A stretch of 64,000 bases of DNA, taken from Vitis vinifera (lineage: Eukaryota > Streptophyta > Magnoliopsida > Vitales > Vitaceae). Of this stretch, positions 47,105 through 58,629 are shown piece by piece (the stretch's first letter is position 1; every line of letters begins with the position of its first letter). The stretch is from positions 2,429,501 through 2,493,500 of the forward strand of contig NC_081811.1 of NCBI RefSeq assembly GCF_030704535.1, written 5' to 3'. A model generated the notes under the pieces. That model was not told the origin of the DNA. It did not search any database and worked only from the letters and a program-made list of their open reading frames with translations. Both the position numbers and the translations under genes were made by a program.

Positions 47105-47725
47105 AATCTGCATGTATTTGTGTGTGTGTTTTGCGAGAAGGGAGGGGTTTTGGTTGGACGGAGTATAGTTTATGGGCGAAGCCTGGGGTAAGGCTTGAAT
47201 AAATTGTATAACTGAGTTGTTTCTTCCTAACTTGGTATGATTTGTAGTAAGGAATTATCTTCAAAGGATGGAGATATGAGTTGGTGCAATTGTTCCTTGC
47301 TCTCAAAGTAAATGGAAGTTCACATTAAAATGTTGTCAATGGAGACCTATCAACTAGTTGGAACTGATCTTTTATTGAATGGATCTTCTGTTATCCTTTT
47401 ATGTGATTTAAAAGAGTGTGTGTATTGGGAGAGGGGAGTGGTTGGGAATGGACTATAAGAATATGGTTCATGGGCTAAGCTTGGGGTTAGGTTTGAATAA
47501 ATTGTATAATTGAGTTGTTACTTCCCAACTTTGTATGATTTGTAGGAAGGTTTTGTTTTGAAAGGATTAAGGTATGACTTAATGCAATTGTTTCACGCTC
47601 TGAAAAGGAAATAAGAAATTACATTAAAATGTTGCCAATGGAGAACTATGAACTAGTTGGAACTGATTTTTAGTAGATGGATCTTCTGTCATCCTTTTAT
47701 TTGATATGAATTACTCCTACATCTA
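47105..47725 (+). repeat. 298-bp tandem module, two copies
   Basis: Copies start near 47105 and 47410. Anchors GCCTGGGGTAAGG at 47181 and GCTTGGGGTTAGG at 47479 give a period of 298. Both contain GAATAAATTGTATAA, AACTAGTTGGAACTGAT and GGATCTTCTGT. A third copy lies at 42710-43090 upstream of unit 4. The module is therefore part of the H2A duplication unit. Confidence 0.8.
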
Positions 47726-48139
47726 GAGAAGTCTCCTTTCATTTGTTGGATTTCACCTGAAAGGCCTGAGATGTTACATAGGACAGATTTAGAAGAGGAA
47801 AGGATCCTTTCTCAATGTTACAACCTATCATGTGGAACCTCTCTCATGGGTTTTGTGTGCTTCCTCATAGTTTTGGGTTGTGATAAGGAACTGTGATCCC
47901 TTGAGTAAGTGGAAGTCTATGAAATTCTTTGGTTAAATCACCTGCATTGCAAACTGAATTAGAGTGCAGGAATTAGAAATTTTGTCATTTACCTGAGTAT
48001 TTGGATTAGATTGCCCTTTCGCAACGACACTATATGTGTGAATTTGATCAGTAAGTCAGAATGATATAATCTTTGCTGTGTGAATGTAATATCATCAAAA
48101 TGAAGTCATGCTCGGAACACATATATATCTCTAATATTG
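47726..48139. other. Spacer upstream of unit 5
   Basis: No gene or clear repeat is recognised in this interval. Confidence 0.35.
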
Positions 48140-48314
48140 CATTAGTTTTGGGTGGGTTCCCATTGAGAGAGGTCTCTTTTGTACACCTTGGGTGGTCAGT
48201 TTTTTTTGGCTTCAGCTGTAAGGGGGTGAGTTTCTTTCATCTTTACATCTTGGGTTGCTATTTTAGCGTCTCTTATTAATACAATACCTTGGCTTACTTA
48301 TCAAAAAAAAAAAA
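48140..48314 (+). mobile_element. LINE (L1-type) 3' end
   Basis: This carries the same 3' family signature as the LINE at the window end: GGGTGGGTTCCCATTGAG, TTGTACACCTTGGGTGG, GGGGGTGAGTTTCTTTC, then a tail CTTATCAAAAAAAAAAAAA. It is a severely 5'-truncated plus-strand copy. A possible target duplication (TGTGAATGTAAT at 48079 against TGTGAAGGTAAT at 48325) is imperfect, so the left end is uncertain. Confidence 0.75.
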
Positions 48315-48628
48315 ATGGTTTTTTGATGTGAAGGTAATTCAAATATCTTACTTTCTTATTTATTTACAGAAAATACTTCATTCTGGCCAGCTTTCTGGTT
48401 TGTATATCTGTAGGCATGTTCCTTGTTTGAATTTGAACTTGTTCATACGACCAAATTACTTTTTTTGATTATTGTAAATTTAGTTCTTCATTTTGATTAT
48501 TTGGTTTGGTTGTCAAAGTTTTGATTCAAGATTTTCCAAGTACCGATATATTACAATATTTTGTAAATATCATAAGTTTAAACTATGTGGTGAAGAAGAT
48601 ATCTCCTTGGGAATTATTGTTAACTACC

Positions 48629-48720
48629 CACCTTACAGTTCTTATTTGAAAGAGGGTTGCCATACTTTGATTTAACACCTTACAGTTCTTATTTGAAAGA
48701 GGGTTGCCATACTTTGATTT
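48629..48720. repeat. 47-bp tandem duplication
   Basis: Two near-identical copies, 48629-48675 and 48676-48720, beginning CACCTTACAGTTCTTATTTG and ending ATACTTTGATTT. Recent, non-coding, upstream of unit 5. Confidence 0.9.
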
Positions 48721-49048
48721 TTGTACTTTCTGCTATATATCCCTATTCATTTTCATATTTCTTTTTGTCTTTCTGTCGCTATTTATAAATTACCTTCCAA
48801 TTACTTAGTTATAATTGGATTGATTTGGTTATGAATCTGATCTTATCTTTATTGATGTAAAATCTAATATAAAATTAAATAATAAAATTTTGTACTCAAC
48901 ATTTAATTATATTCATTATTCATGAAGTTATTTCCTTTCCTTTAAGTTATTTAATTTGAATTGCTTCAGTGTGGAGCATAATGTTGCAAGTCTGTTTATG
49001 TGTGGATCCTAGAATGGGAGGTCCACATATTTTCCAATATTTTATGCG

Positions 49049-49118
49049 TCAATTCCACGCTGGAGATTCGTGTCACCCTTCCTCAAATTTATTAAAATCA
49101 ACCTCATTGCGTTATATA
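49049..49118 (+). promoter_or_regulatory. Promoter of the diverged H2A
   Basis: TTCCACGCTGGAGATTCG (compare TTCCGCGCTGGCAATCGG of unit 2) and TATATA at 49113-49118 lie 60-130 bases before the ATG. The module is recognisably the unit-2 promoter, but the CCAAT box of units 1 and 2 is not obvious, and TTCCGCG became TTCCACG. Regulation may differ from the S-phase copies. Confidence 0.5.
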
Positions 49119-49180
49119 CCATCCTCACTAAAAGCCAGCTCTGCCAAACACTGCTCTGATATTCATGGTCTAGGGTTTCG

Positions 49181-49825
49181 ATGAGTTCTTCAAGTTCAAC
49201 CAAGGCAGGTAAAGGAAGATCCAGAGCCTCAGCATCCGTCACCTGTTCTCGGAGAGCTGGACTCCAGTTCCCTGTCGGCCGCATCAGCCGCTTGATAAAG
49301 GATGGAAATTATGCTGAACGTGTCAGCAGGACTGCTCCTGTCTACCTGTCTGCAGTACTCGAATATCTTTCTGCTGAGGTTTGTGTACTGTTAATTTTTT
49401 CTTTTTTAAAAAAGAGAATTTTTTTTTTGTTTGGTTTCTGAAGATATGAGAGGAAATAAAGCACTTATAGATCTCAGGTTTGAGGTTTCACTTAATTGTG
49501 CCTGCAACTATTTTTCCCATGATTTTGATTCCTTTTCCTCTAGTCTCAAACAAACATTGCTGTTTTCCTTTGTTTTATGGATCTGATGCATATGGTTGTT
49601 TGTTTACAGGTTCTTGAACTTGCAGGAAATGTAGCAAAAGATAATCAAAAGGCTCGCATTCTCCCCCGGCATATTGTGCATGCCATGAGGAATGACATAG
49701 AATTATGCAGGCTCTTGGAGAATGTCACAATCGCAGATGGTGGTGTTTTGCCAAATATTGATGAAGACTTTCTGCCTGAGGAGGAGAAAGGGAAAGGCAA
49801 TAGATCTGCTACCGAAGAGCTGTAG
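49181..49825 (+). CDS. Diverged histone H2A variant (unit 5)
   Basis: Exons 49181-49378 and 49610-49825, phase 0, 231-bp intron at the same place as units 1 and 2 (GAG then GTTTGT; TTTACAG then GTTCTT), give 137 residues. The reading frame is fully open despite strong divergence, unlike units 3 and 4. The fold is kept ([38 protein letters not shown]). Changes fall in functional parts: the L1 loop RVGAGAPVY became RVSRTAPVY; the acidic-patch segment AVRNDEEL became AMRNDIEL (one Glu lost); [13 protein letters not shown] became [14 protein letters not shown] (tail lysines lost, acidic); and the SQEF tail became SATEEL. A nucleosome with it should be less able to bind acidic-patch readers, to be ubiquitinated at the tail lysine, or to be marked at DNA breaks; this is inference. 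It could be a new variant or an early pseudogene. Confidence 0.85.
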
Positions 49826-50400
49826 GGTTTTTTCTGTATGTAGTTCATTGACCATCTTCTCTGTGTGATGGTCTTGATTTTTATCATAAAATTTTCAATT
49901 CTATACTTTGTGACTTTTGTTGTTATCTATGGTATAAAATTGGTAGCAGATTGTTGAAGTTGATAAATTTTTTATTTGTTCTCTCTCTCTCTCTCCTTTT
50001 TTTTGGAAACAGAAATGTAGATTAGAAATTGTTAGCATAGTAGGCATAAATTCATGAACTTGCTTACAAATGTGATTTTAGATTTCATCTTATTACTTCT
50101 TGGAAAGCCTAGTCAGCCTCAAAGATTGGTTGATATCCTGATGAAGAGCATCAGAATGTTATTTCTATGATTTATTTTATTGTATAGTTGGAATCTGGGG
50201 TAATCACAAAAGTAGCCAAAGAGTATCGTTTGGGTTCTTTATTTGCCTAGTCTATCTGTTTGCCTTAATCGTTGTGGAAAGACTCGTGCCTATGTTTTGC
50301 CCTGTGGTCCACAATTTCCTATGTAAATTGTGAACAAGTGCAGTGGATATATGCTTCCTTTTCCAGTTCATGTCTTGTGCATCTTGAATGAACAAGTTAG
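49826..50400 (+). other. 3' flank of unit 5, with a CT run
   Basis: Homologous in part to flanks of units 2 to 4. A (CT)n run of about 8 repeats is at 49981-49996. Confidence 0.5.
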
Positions 50401-53375
50401 CCAGGGATTAGCTGTTGTTTTTGTAAGATGTTCTGTGTGAATTATGATCACAGTGCTCAACAGTGATGTCAAAAGAAGGGAAACAACGGAAAATGAGGTA
50501 CATTTTTGGCTGCTTTTCCATGTCTGATCTTCTCATGAAAGCTTTAACTTTCTTGTTGCACCTTCATTTATCATGGTGACCATTATTTATATTCTTAAAT
50601 TGTCTTTGGTTGATGAAATTATGAAAGCGTATTTCTGTTTGTAAATTGTGCTAACCCTTGAAAATTATGAGAAATTGCTTACATTTTTTGTAGATTGTCT
50701 TTAGCCATTCAAAGTATGAGTTAATCTTGATAAACTTATTTGTCACTTTTTTTTTTTTCTCTACCAAGAATATGTTGGATAAAAATGACTGTCCATGATT
50801 TGAATGTAATTCTGAATCTGTCGTTTGTGCAGTTGCTGGCTGTGGTGAGTTATTAACTTAGTTGCTAAACATACATGCCTCTACCTGTTCCTGCAATCAT
50901 TCTCTTCTAGTGATTAGCCAGGTCTCATTCAATTATAACTTTCACTCTAGTGATTCAAAAAGCTTTTAGATGAAAATGATGTTAAAATATCTCATGATCT
51001 ACAGGACCAAATGTTAGCCTGTTTAAAACACTCGGGCTGCTGTATAGGATGGGTTTGCTTTAAGTTCAATATCCCCTCAGTCGAGATATAGTAAGTCTGT
51101 AATTTGAAAGCTATTCTCTTATGCCATATAGTAGAGGATCTTTGTATAGAAGGCTAGTCTCATTCTTAAATGACACAACCCTAAATGGGAATAGCCTCAA
51201 CAGGCCACAAATTTGGAAGCCTCTGTTGACCAGATTTGGAACTATTAGTTAAGAAACAGATGGAAGGCCTCAGAACAACTTAATTCAATACTCAATAAGC
51301 CTCAGTCAACTACTTGTGGCCGGTTACATCAATCTTCTTCACCATTCAGCCTGTTTCATCCATTCCTCCATTAGATCCTTGCTAATCATGTTTTTTCATT
51401 ATACCATATCACTGCTTGTCTTTTTTTCCTCAATTCTGTTGTATCTAAATGATTATCCTCATCCTTGGGGATCATATTCTTTCTCTATACAACTCATTTG
51501 TTCAGGGGAAAGGAAGGGGTTTTCAAAAGCCCAGCACACTGGGAAGAGACAGACCAAAAACATGTAATAAATCACATTGTATTATTAGGCCAATCATGTC
51601 TTTCCCGAGACCCAATTTTATCTGGCTTGATGGTTTGCCTTCTGATACAAGGAAAAACAATTGTAGCTGCTAATTGTGAGGGAAAAAGAAGTACCCCCAA
51701 ATCAACCTTCCAAGCACAATTATCAGTTGTCACTGTAGGTGTTTTGTTGAATAGTTTTGTAATACAAGAAGGATGGAAGATCTCAATGTTTTCCAATTGC
51801 TTTGATTGGCTAGACTTCTGCAGTCTATTTGTATTTTTGATTCTCCAACAGGACATCTACTTGGATTCACCTGCTATATGCTGCAACCCTCCTTTGAAAT
51901 GATTCTGATTATTAGCAGTCAAAGGAGTTCTTTATTGACATTGTATTTCTGATTCTCTAATGAAAATTGTTCTCTAATTCACCTTCTATATGGTTAGCAG
52001 GCTGCAGCTACCTCTGTCAAATACTAATCTGTCCCAATATGTGCTATTATTAGTCTATATGCAGGGATAATCACATTGGCTTTGTCCCTATACCCAGAAG
52101 CCTCTCTCCCTAGTAAAGGTAATGCTAATATGAGAATCTTTCTTTCAATATGATGCAGCAGTAACTGCAGCTGTTTCCCTGAACTGGAAGATGAAATTGG
52201 AGAAAGCAGCTGTGAAGAGGTAGAGTTGGGCTTCTTCATCACTATGTTTTTTGGGTTTCAAAATTGACAGCCATTCCTTTCAACAGGAAACCTCTCTCTT
52301 ATAGCCATCTCCATGATCCATGTTGTCCTGGGACCTACCCTTCAGTTTTCAGATGAAAGTTTCTATTTTTGATATTTCTCATCCTAATTTTTGTAATTTT
52401 AGGGGTATTGATATTTTACCTATTATATTCTCTTTCAAATATTGTAGAAAAAAAAAAATCAAAATGGTGATATAAATTCATTTTGTGATATTGATATTAA
52501 TGTGCATTATTTTATTTTGTAATATTATGATATCATGTTTATTTTAATTTCTTAAAAAAATTAATTTAATATATTTATTTATTTATGTTTTATCCTTTAC
52601 TGAAGTTTCATACATATATTTTTTTAATTAATTTTTGTTTATTTTTACTTAAATTTCTATTGATATTGATATTTTCCTTAATGTTTTCATAGAATTGAAT
52701 CATCCATATTTTTTTGAAAATTAAGGGTTTGTTTGAAAATTGTTTTTGAGAATAGTTTTATGTTCTTTAGAATAAAAAATACAGATAACATGTTTGATAA
52801 TAAATTTTTTTTTTTTGTTTTCTATTTTTAAGAATAGAAAACATAGTATTTTCAGCTACCATCTTTTAGTTTTATATTGTTTTCACTTTAAAGATTGTTT
52901 TAGAAAATAATTATATAAATATATAAAATGATTAAAAATAATACACTGGATATAAAATTTATTTTTAAAATATATTTAAAAATATTAATAAAAATTAAAA
53001 ACATTTTAAGTTTCTAAACAGATTTTTGTTCTACAAAAATTAAAGAACGATTTTCAAAAACTAATTTTTCATAATTGTTTTCGAAAATGATTATGACCTT
53101 AATATTTTTTTGTCATGGTCCAAAATTGTGGTTTAATTTGTCTTTGCGGAACAATAAACCTTGTCTCGGGGCAACGACTATATTATTAGATAAAAATAAA
53201 TAGGAGGGCAGGGTCAAGCAGCACAAACCATACAAAAAATAAAAAGGGCGTTTTCTTTCCTCTTTTTATTTTTTTATTTTAAATTTTAATTTATATAAAG
53301 AGTAAAGTATTTTAGAAATATATTTTTAAAATTATTTTTATTTTATTTTGATAATAAATGACTGAATTTCAGCAC
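50401..53375. other. Gene-free stretch
   Basis: Short frames at 51316-51902 (both strands) have no recognisable product. From about 52380 to 53340 the DNA is very AT-rich and contains MITE-like sequence (GGGTTTGTTTGAAAATTG at about 52728; TTTTCGAAAATGATTATGACC near 53080) whose ends I cannot define. The last bases lead to the tRNA gene. Confidence 0.4.
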
Positions 53376-53448
53376 GGGGATGTAGCTCAAATGGTAGAGC
53401 GCTCGCTTTGCATGCGAGAGGTACAGGGTTCGATCCCCTGCATCTCCA
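53376..53448 (+). tRNA. tRNA-Ala (anticodon TGC)
   Basis: A 73-base cloverleaf. The acceptor stem GGGGATG pairs with CATCTCC (one G-U), with discriminator A at 53448. The D arm contains GCTC...GAGC, the anticodon stem CTCGC/GCGAG encloses the loop TTTGCAT with anticodon TGC, and the T arm is CAGGGTTCGATCCCCTG. Box A (TAGCTCAAATGG) and box B (GGTTCGATCCC) promoters are intact, and a T-run (TCTTTTTTC) follows as the Pol III stop. No CCA is encoded, as normal in nuclei. Confidence 0.97.
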
Positions 53449-53603
53449 ATCTTTTTTCTCTACGTTTCATTTTTAGTTCCCAAACAACTCTCTCTCCCTT
53501 GCAAACTCGCCATGAAAGCTTAGCAGCACAACTGCACAAGTAGTAATAGTGTTACTTGTTTGCCGCCAATATTTTTCTAGGGTTTCCAATTTGGGGTTGA
53601 AGA

Positions 53604-56600
53604 ATGGGTGTTCCTGTCTTCAATCTTGCTCCTGATTTAACGGTCTCAAGGCTCTGCCTAGGTTTTCTCAATCATCCCTCTTGTTTCAGTCTTTATGGTA
53701 CTGAAAATGGCTTGAATTTGAGCTTCAAAAACCCTTTTTCTTTGTTTTTGTTTTTTTGTTTCTCAGGAACCATGACATTCGGTGAGCAGAACTCACTGTC
53801 CCAGTCCTTCGGCCTTCTCAGCCTGGCCTTCCATTCTGGAATCAATTTTTTCGACTCCGCTGAAATGTATGTGTCATTCCCTTTATTGCTGTTCCTGTTA
53901 GGGTTTTTGAATTTAATTTGATGCCATTTTTGGTTAATTTTTGAACCTAGTTATCCGGTGCCTCAGCGTGCTGAGACTCAAGGGAAGAGTGAGGAGTACA
54001 TTGGCCGGTGGATTAGGGAGACTAAGATCCCCGTGATCGCATTATCTTGGCGACAAAGGTTTATTTTCACTTTCTCACTTTATTATTTATTCCCAGATCC
54101 TTTGAGATATGAGCTTTCAGCTTTTCAAGGTTTTACTATTTGATTGATAGTTGGAATATAATTGACCGGAGAATTGTGGGTAATTGAGTTAGAAATTGAG
54201 CTTGTGGATGAATATGGCTTGAGGCTGGAATTGGAACTTTCTACATGGGAGCTCATATGTGAAACCCCAGATGCCCATTTAGCTTGGATCAAAATGTGCA
54301 TTACAGATAATACTTTTGAGGAGAGCCTGTGTGAAGGGGCTGTTTTCCTATTTCTATTGGTCAGCTTTGGCTCTGATTAGCTTCAGCTTAAGTGTAAGAT
54401 GTTATAGAATTTGCTGGCACTTGTGGGTTTAAGTTGAAGGAGTCTGGTTCTGAAGTTTTGTTTTGTGGAACCAACACACGGTCTTTTAGGAGAATGATTT
54501 TGAGGCATGTGTGTGGAAAACTGTGTCAAAATTTTCAATGCAGAGATCATAATAGATTTATGAAAACTTAAGTTTTACTGCCTTTTCACCATTTGCATAC
54601 CTTCGTTGTGGTTCTGAGGGTTTGCAATACATGACATGGAATACTCCTCTTTTATCTCTCCGGCCATCCTTGCCAGCCTGATTTATCACGATATTCAGTT
54701 TATTTTTCAGTAAAGTTTGTTGGTACTAATGGCAGGGATGGGATTCTGATGTCTAAACTGAGGCCTTATGTTCATCAGTCCATTAGTTTCTTTTACACTT
54801 CTGAAATTCACTTATTTCCAAAAAAAGATTAGTGAGATTGTTTTGGATGGTCTTGACACAGATTTCTGGACCATCTGGGCAGATGATGTGGATTAGGGGT
54901 GGGCCAGAGGGCCTGGATGCCTGGAATATTACTATGGCCATTGATAATAAGTTGGTTTACTGGCATGTATATTGTGAAGTTGCTCTCTCGTTACTTTTTA
55001 TTATGGTCAAGTATCTTTAGATATCCTTGTTATTATCTAGTTTCAATGGTCTTATTTGTTCATTATCTATAATGTACATTGTCATGTTAGATGTTATCAT
55101 CACCGTGCTAGTAAATAAAAATGCAAAATTTCTTATTGTGGGAAAAATCATTAAATTTTATGTATATTTTGCATATAAAATGCTCTCTCTGTATTTCACT
55201 TAAGGAAATTCTGTAAGATGAGATGTGTGGGCCCTCATTTTGCATTTGAATGATTTCTATTATGCTCTAATGGATTGTTTATTGAATTGATGCAGTTTAA
55301 AGCGACTGCGAACTAATTACATTGATCTTTATCAAATTCATTGGCCTGATCGGTTTGTATGTTATTACTATCTTTTGCTTTGGGAAATTTTATTGAAATT
55401 AAGACGAATATTTAGATGAACAAAATTTTTATGAAATCATGGATAAAAAATCTTTTGTTGCACAATGAACTTTCATATTTATATTTGTCCTCAATTATTT
55501 TTCTCTTGAAGTATTTTCTCTGTTTGTTCTTGTAGGTATGTTCCCATGTTCGGAGAAACAGAGTATGATCCAACTCGGCAGTTCTCTTCAGTATTTATAG
55601 AGGAACAACTTGATGCTCTAGGCAGAGCTGTTGATGCTGGTAAGGTAAGTAAACAATATCATTGATTCTGCATCACCACTATTTCATTAGCATGGCATCT
55701 TTCTTTCTAAAACATAAAATCTTGTTTGTAGATCAGGTGCATTGGACTCAGTAATGAAACACCATATGGTGTCATGAAATTCCTGCAGATTGCTGAACAC
55801 ATTCCTGGCCATCCTAAGATAATATCTGTGCAGGTGTTAATTATGCTTTAGAACAGTGAGGCTGCTGCTGCGTTTTCTTCTTCTTCTTCTCTCTGCTTTG
55901 TTCGTTCTGAGGCTAACGTAGAACTCATCATCTTTATGCTAGAACTCATATAACTTGCTTTGCCGGAATTTTGATTCAGGAATGGCTGAGTGCTGTGATC
56001 ATGAGAGGTATTCCATGTGCTTGTATTAATATATTGATTGTTAAGGTAAAGTTTAACTTGTTGTGGACTGCTAAGAAAAAATTGTTCAATTTACACATGC
56101 CACTTTCTGGAATAAATAAATAAACAAAAAGAAGAGTTAAGTAACATAAAGAATTTATAGCATCTAGAGATTTTTATTTTTATTTTTTTATAAGTAAATA
56201 AAATTAGTATTGAAAAGCACCAAAAAAGGGCTCACCAAAGTACACACACTATGTATACAACCCTTCCATGATAATGAAATTATTTCCAAGAGGAGGCCTT
56301 GCCTGGCGGGGTATTTTATGAACTATGCCATTGCTGTAGAGAAGGAAGTCAGGAATGTCAGGATTTTGCTGACCTATAATAGAACTATGACATTAATGAA
56401 ATACATAGATTTGATCGGGCTTATCTTGTAGCTGCTGGGACAAAAGAATTGATACAATTTCTTTTATGCCTCTATCTAAGAAAAGATACTTTGAGTGAAG
56501 TGTACGGCCACCAATAAGCACCAAAATAGGAAGCATCTATAGATTCTCATACTATTAACTTTCTTTTCCATTACAAAATTGATTAATCTTAAACTGGTTT

Positions 56601-58629
56601 TTATAGACTATTTTATATACAATCAATTATTTTTCTTAGCTATTTTTTTTTTATTTTTTTCTAATTATTTACTGTCATCAAGGAATGCTGGAAAACTTGC
56701 AAATGAGTAATTGTCAAACATTGTTACTTTTTTTTTTTAAAGCATAAAGAATGATATTGCTGGGAATGTATAGTGTCTTCAGAATGTTCTACTGATATTT
56801 ATCTGATCAATTGGAATTCTTCATCATTAGATTTGGCCTTTTTTTTCACTTCAGTCATGGTGATTTTCTCACCTGCATCACTGAACTTACTTTTTACTAT
56901 TTTTCTATTTATTATTTCTTTTCTAGGATCAGCCTATTAGGCCTACAGCCCTCTAGCAATGGGAATACTTTCTGGGAAGTGCTTCTCACCTGATGGTGGT
57001 CCAGAAGATGCTAGGATGAATCTTTTTAAAGGTTAATCTTCGTTTTGTTTTATTTGTATGACAATTCTTTTTTTTCTTTTTAATTTTATGTGTAAATGCA
57101 GAATTAAGAGCATTTTATCAAAATTGGAACAAGAATTCTTATTAATAAAGGCTCTTGGTTTTGAAAAAAAATATATAATAATAATAATAATTCTTAAACA
57201 GGACCTTGTATGGCTCAACTTATATCATGTTAAAATAAAATTCTATTTAAATAGTTTTTTTATTATGTTATTACAAGTTTATGATTCAGTAACAAGTCAT
57301 ATTATAACTCTTAAGGCAAATTTGTGGAATAAATCATTTTCAAACTTTATTTTTTATTTTACCAAGCATTTTAATTAAATTTAGTATTTAAATTTCAGAA
57401 GATACTTCCAGTATTTATTAACTTAAGCATTTTCATTACTTAATCTTTCAGTTCTATCTAGTACCACCCAAGTCTATATTCTGCCCTTTGTATACTGATA
57501 TATGCTAAACCTACCCTTTTTTTTGGGTTTATATTTATATTGCAGGAATATCTTCATATTGCAGAAGAGTATAGTCTTCATCCAGTGTCTCTTGCAATTG
57601 GTATGCTACCTCTGTGTGTGTGTGTTTGTGTAGCATTTGCAATAAGCCGTCTGGAAATTCCCTTTGAACTATATTTTAGTACAAATTTGTTGAGCTGATT
57701 TTAGTCGGTTTCTATATGTGAAAGTAAATACAAGTTACTGTGCTTGTCAGAGTATCTATTTTCTTACTGTAAATTGTGTTTCTTCATGGGCTTTCTAGAA
57801 CCTAATAAGGGAGTGGAAACTATTGTCTTCATTAATAAGGGTGTTGTTGTCACAAGTCATATGGGTGCTTACCAGTATTAAATAATTGCTGTTCAAGAAA
57901 CACGTGTTGGAAATATAACATGGCCTCATTAATAGCCACTTTGATGAGGAAAATAGAAATTTTGTGTTAGGATGGTTTTTTGACTTGAACACATTAATCT
58001 CTGAAAACTTGGCTTTATCGCTATCATGTCAAAAAGGAGGACCAGGAGGCCTACTTGTTTGATCATTCCTCAAATGTTGAGTATCTGTCGCGATCAACAA
58101 ATGAACCCATGCTGCAGTCACCAAAATCCTGACATCGTGGCAGAAGCATTCCTTCAAAAGAATATATTCCAAGTGAATTTATGAAGTTATGAATTTCTGT
58201 ATCCTAAGGCTGAGACCATTCATCCATTATCCATTTGCAGCATTAATGTGGGTTCCATGCGAGTACTTGCCTAATAGAACATACACATACAAATAAGTAA
58301 ATAACTAAACATATCATATCTTGTAGTGTGAAAGATTCCTGTGTTGATGACGTAGTTGTCCATGAGCTGTTTATCAGTTGGTATGGTTATCATTTAAGTT
58401 GCTTTGCCCACCTGTATTTTATCATCTGTCAATTGTTTCTTTCTTACTCTTATTATTCTTTTTGGCAGCCTCTGTTCTAAGACACCCTCTAGTTGCCAGT
58501 GCTGTTTTTGGAGCCACCAGATCATGGCAGCTCCAAGAGGTTCTCAATACATGCAATGTCAAGCTCACATCCAAAGTAATGGCAGAAATTGACAAGGTCC
58601 ACGCAAGGTTTCCAAATCCTTGTCCTTGA
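53604..58629 (+). pseudogene. Aldo/keto reductase gene, decayed, ten exons recognised
   Basis: Recognised exons: 53604-53661 (MGVPVFNLAPDLTVSRLCLG), 53767-53866 (TMTFGEQ), 53951-54059 (YPVPQRAETQGKSEEYIG), 54862-54948 (SGPSGQMMWIRGG), 55296-55352 (KRLRTNYIDLYQIHWPD), 55536-55644 (YVPMFGETEYDPT), 55732-55833 (IGLSNETPYGVMKF), 55943-56007 (NSYNLLCRNFDSGMAECC), 56927-57031 (SPLAMGILSGK), 57546-57600 (EYLHIAEEYSLHPVSL), 58469-58629 (SVLRHPLVASAVFG to ARFPNPCP). These match plant Tas-type NAD(P)H oxidoreductases. Junction phases mostly agree. But exon 3 lacks one base within KIPRDR, the 56927 exon has an extra G before the AYSP codons, and the exon that should encode about 23 residues between LFKG and EYL is absent. 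The relic is therefore broken, unless the indels are sequence errors and the exon was overlooked. Confidence 0.82.
56174..56531 (-). mobile_element. LINE (L1-type) 3' end in a reductase intron
   Basis: On the minus strand this ends in the family's tail. Plus text: TTTTTTTATAAGTAAATAAA, then AAAAAAGGGCTCACCAAAG and ACTATGTATACAACCC, the inverse of the CTTGTATA...GCCCCTTTTT signature. A target duplication AGCATCTA(G/T)AGATT flanks it (from about 56159 and about 56532). 5' truncated. It lies within the intron between the 56007 and 56927 exons. Confidence 0.7.

Noticed and set aside
51316-51902. Overlapping frames of 83-145 codons on both strands
   Set aside because: No homology or splice signals; the two strands are equally open and the product has no recognisable motif.
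52725-53110. AT-rich block with GTTTGAAAATTG and TTTTCGAAAATG ends
   Set aside because: It looks MITE-like, but the ends are not inverse repeats and no target duplication was found.
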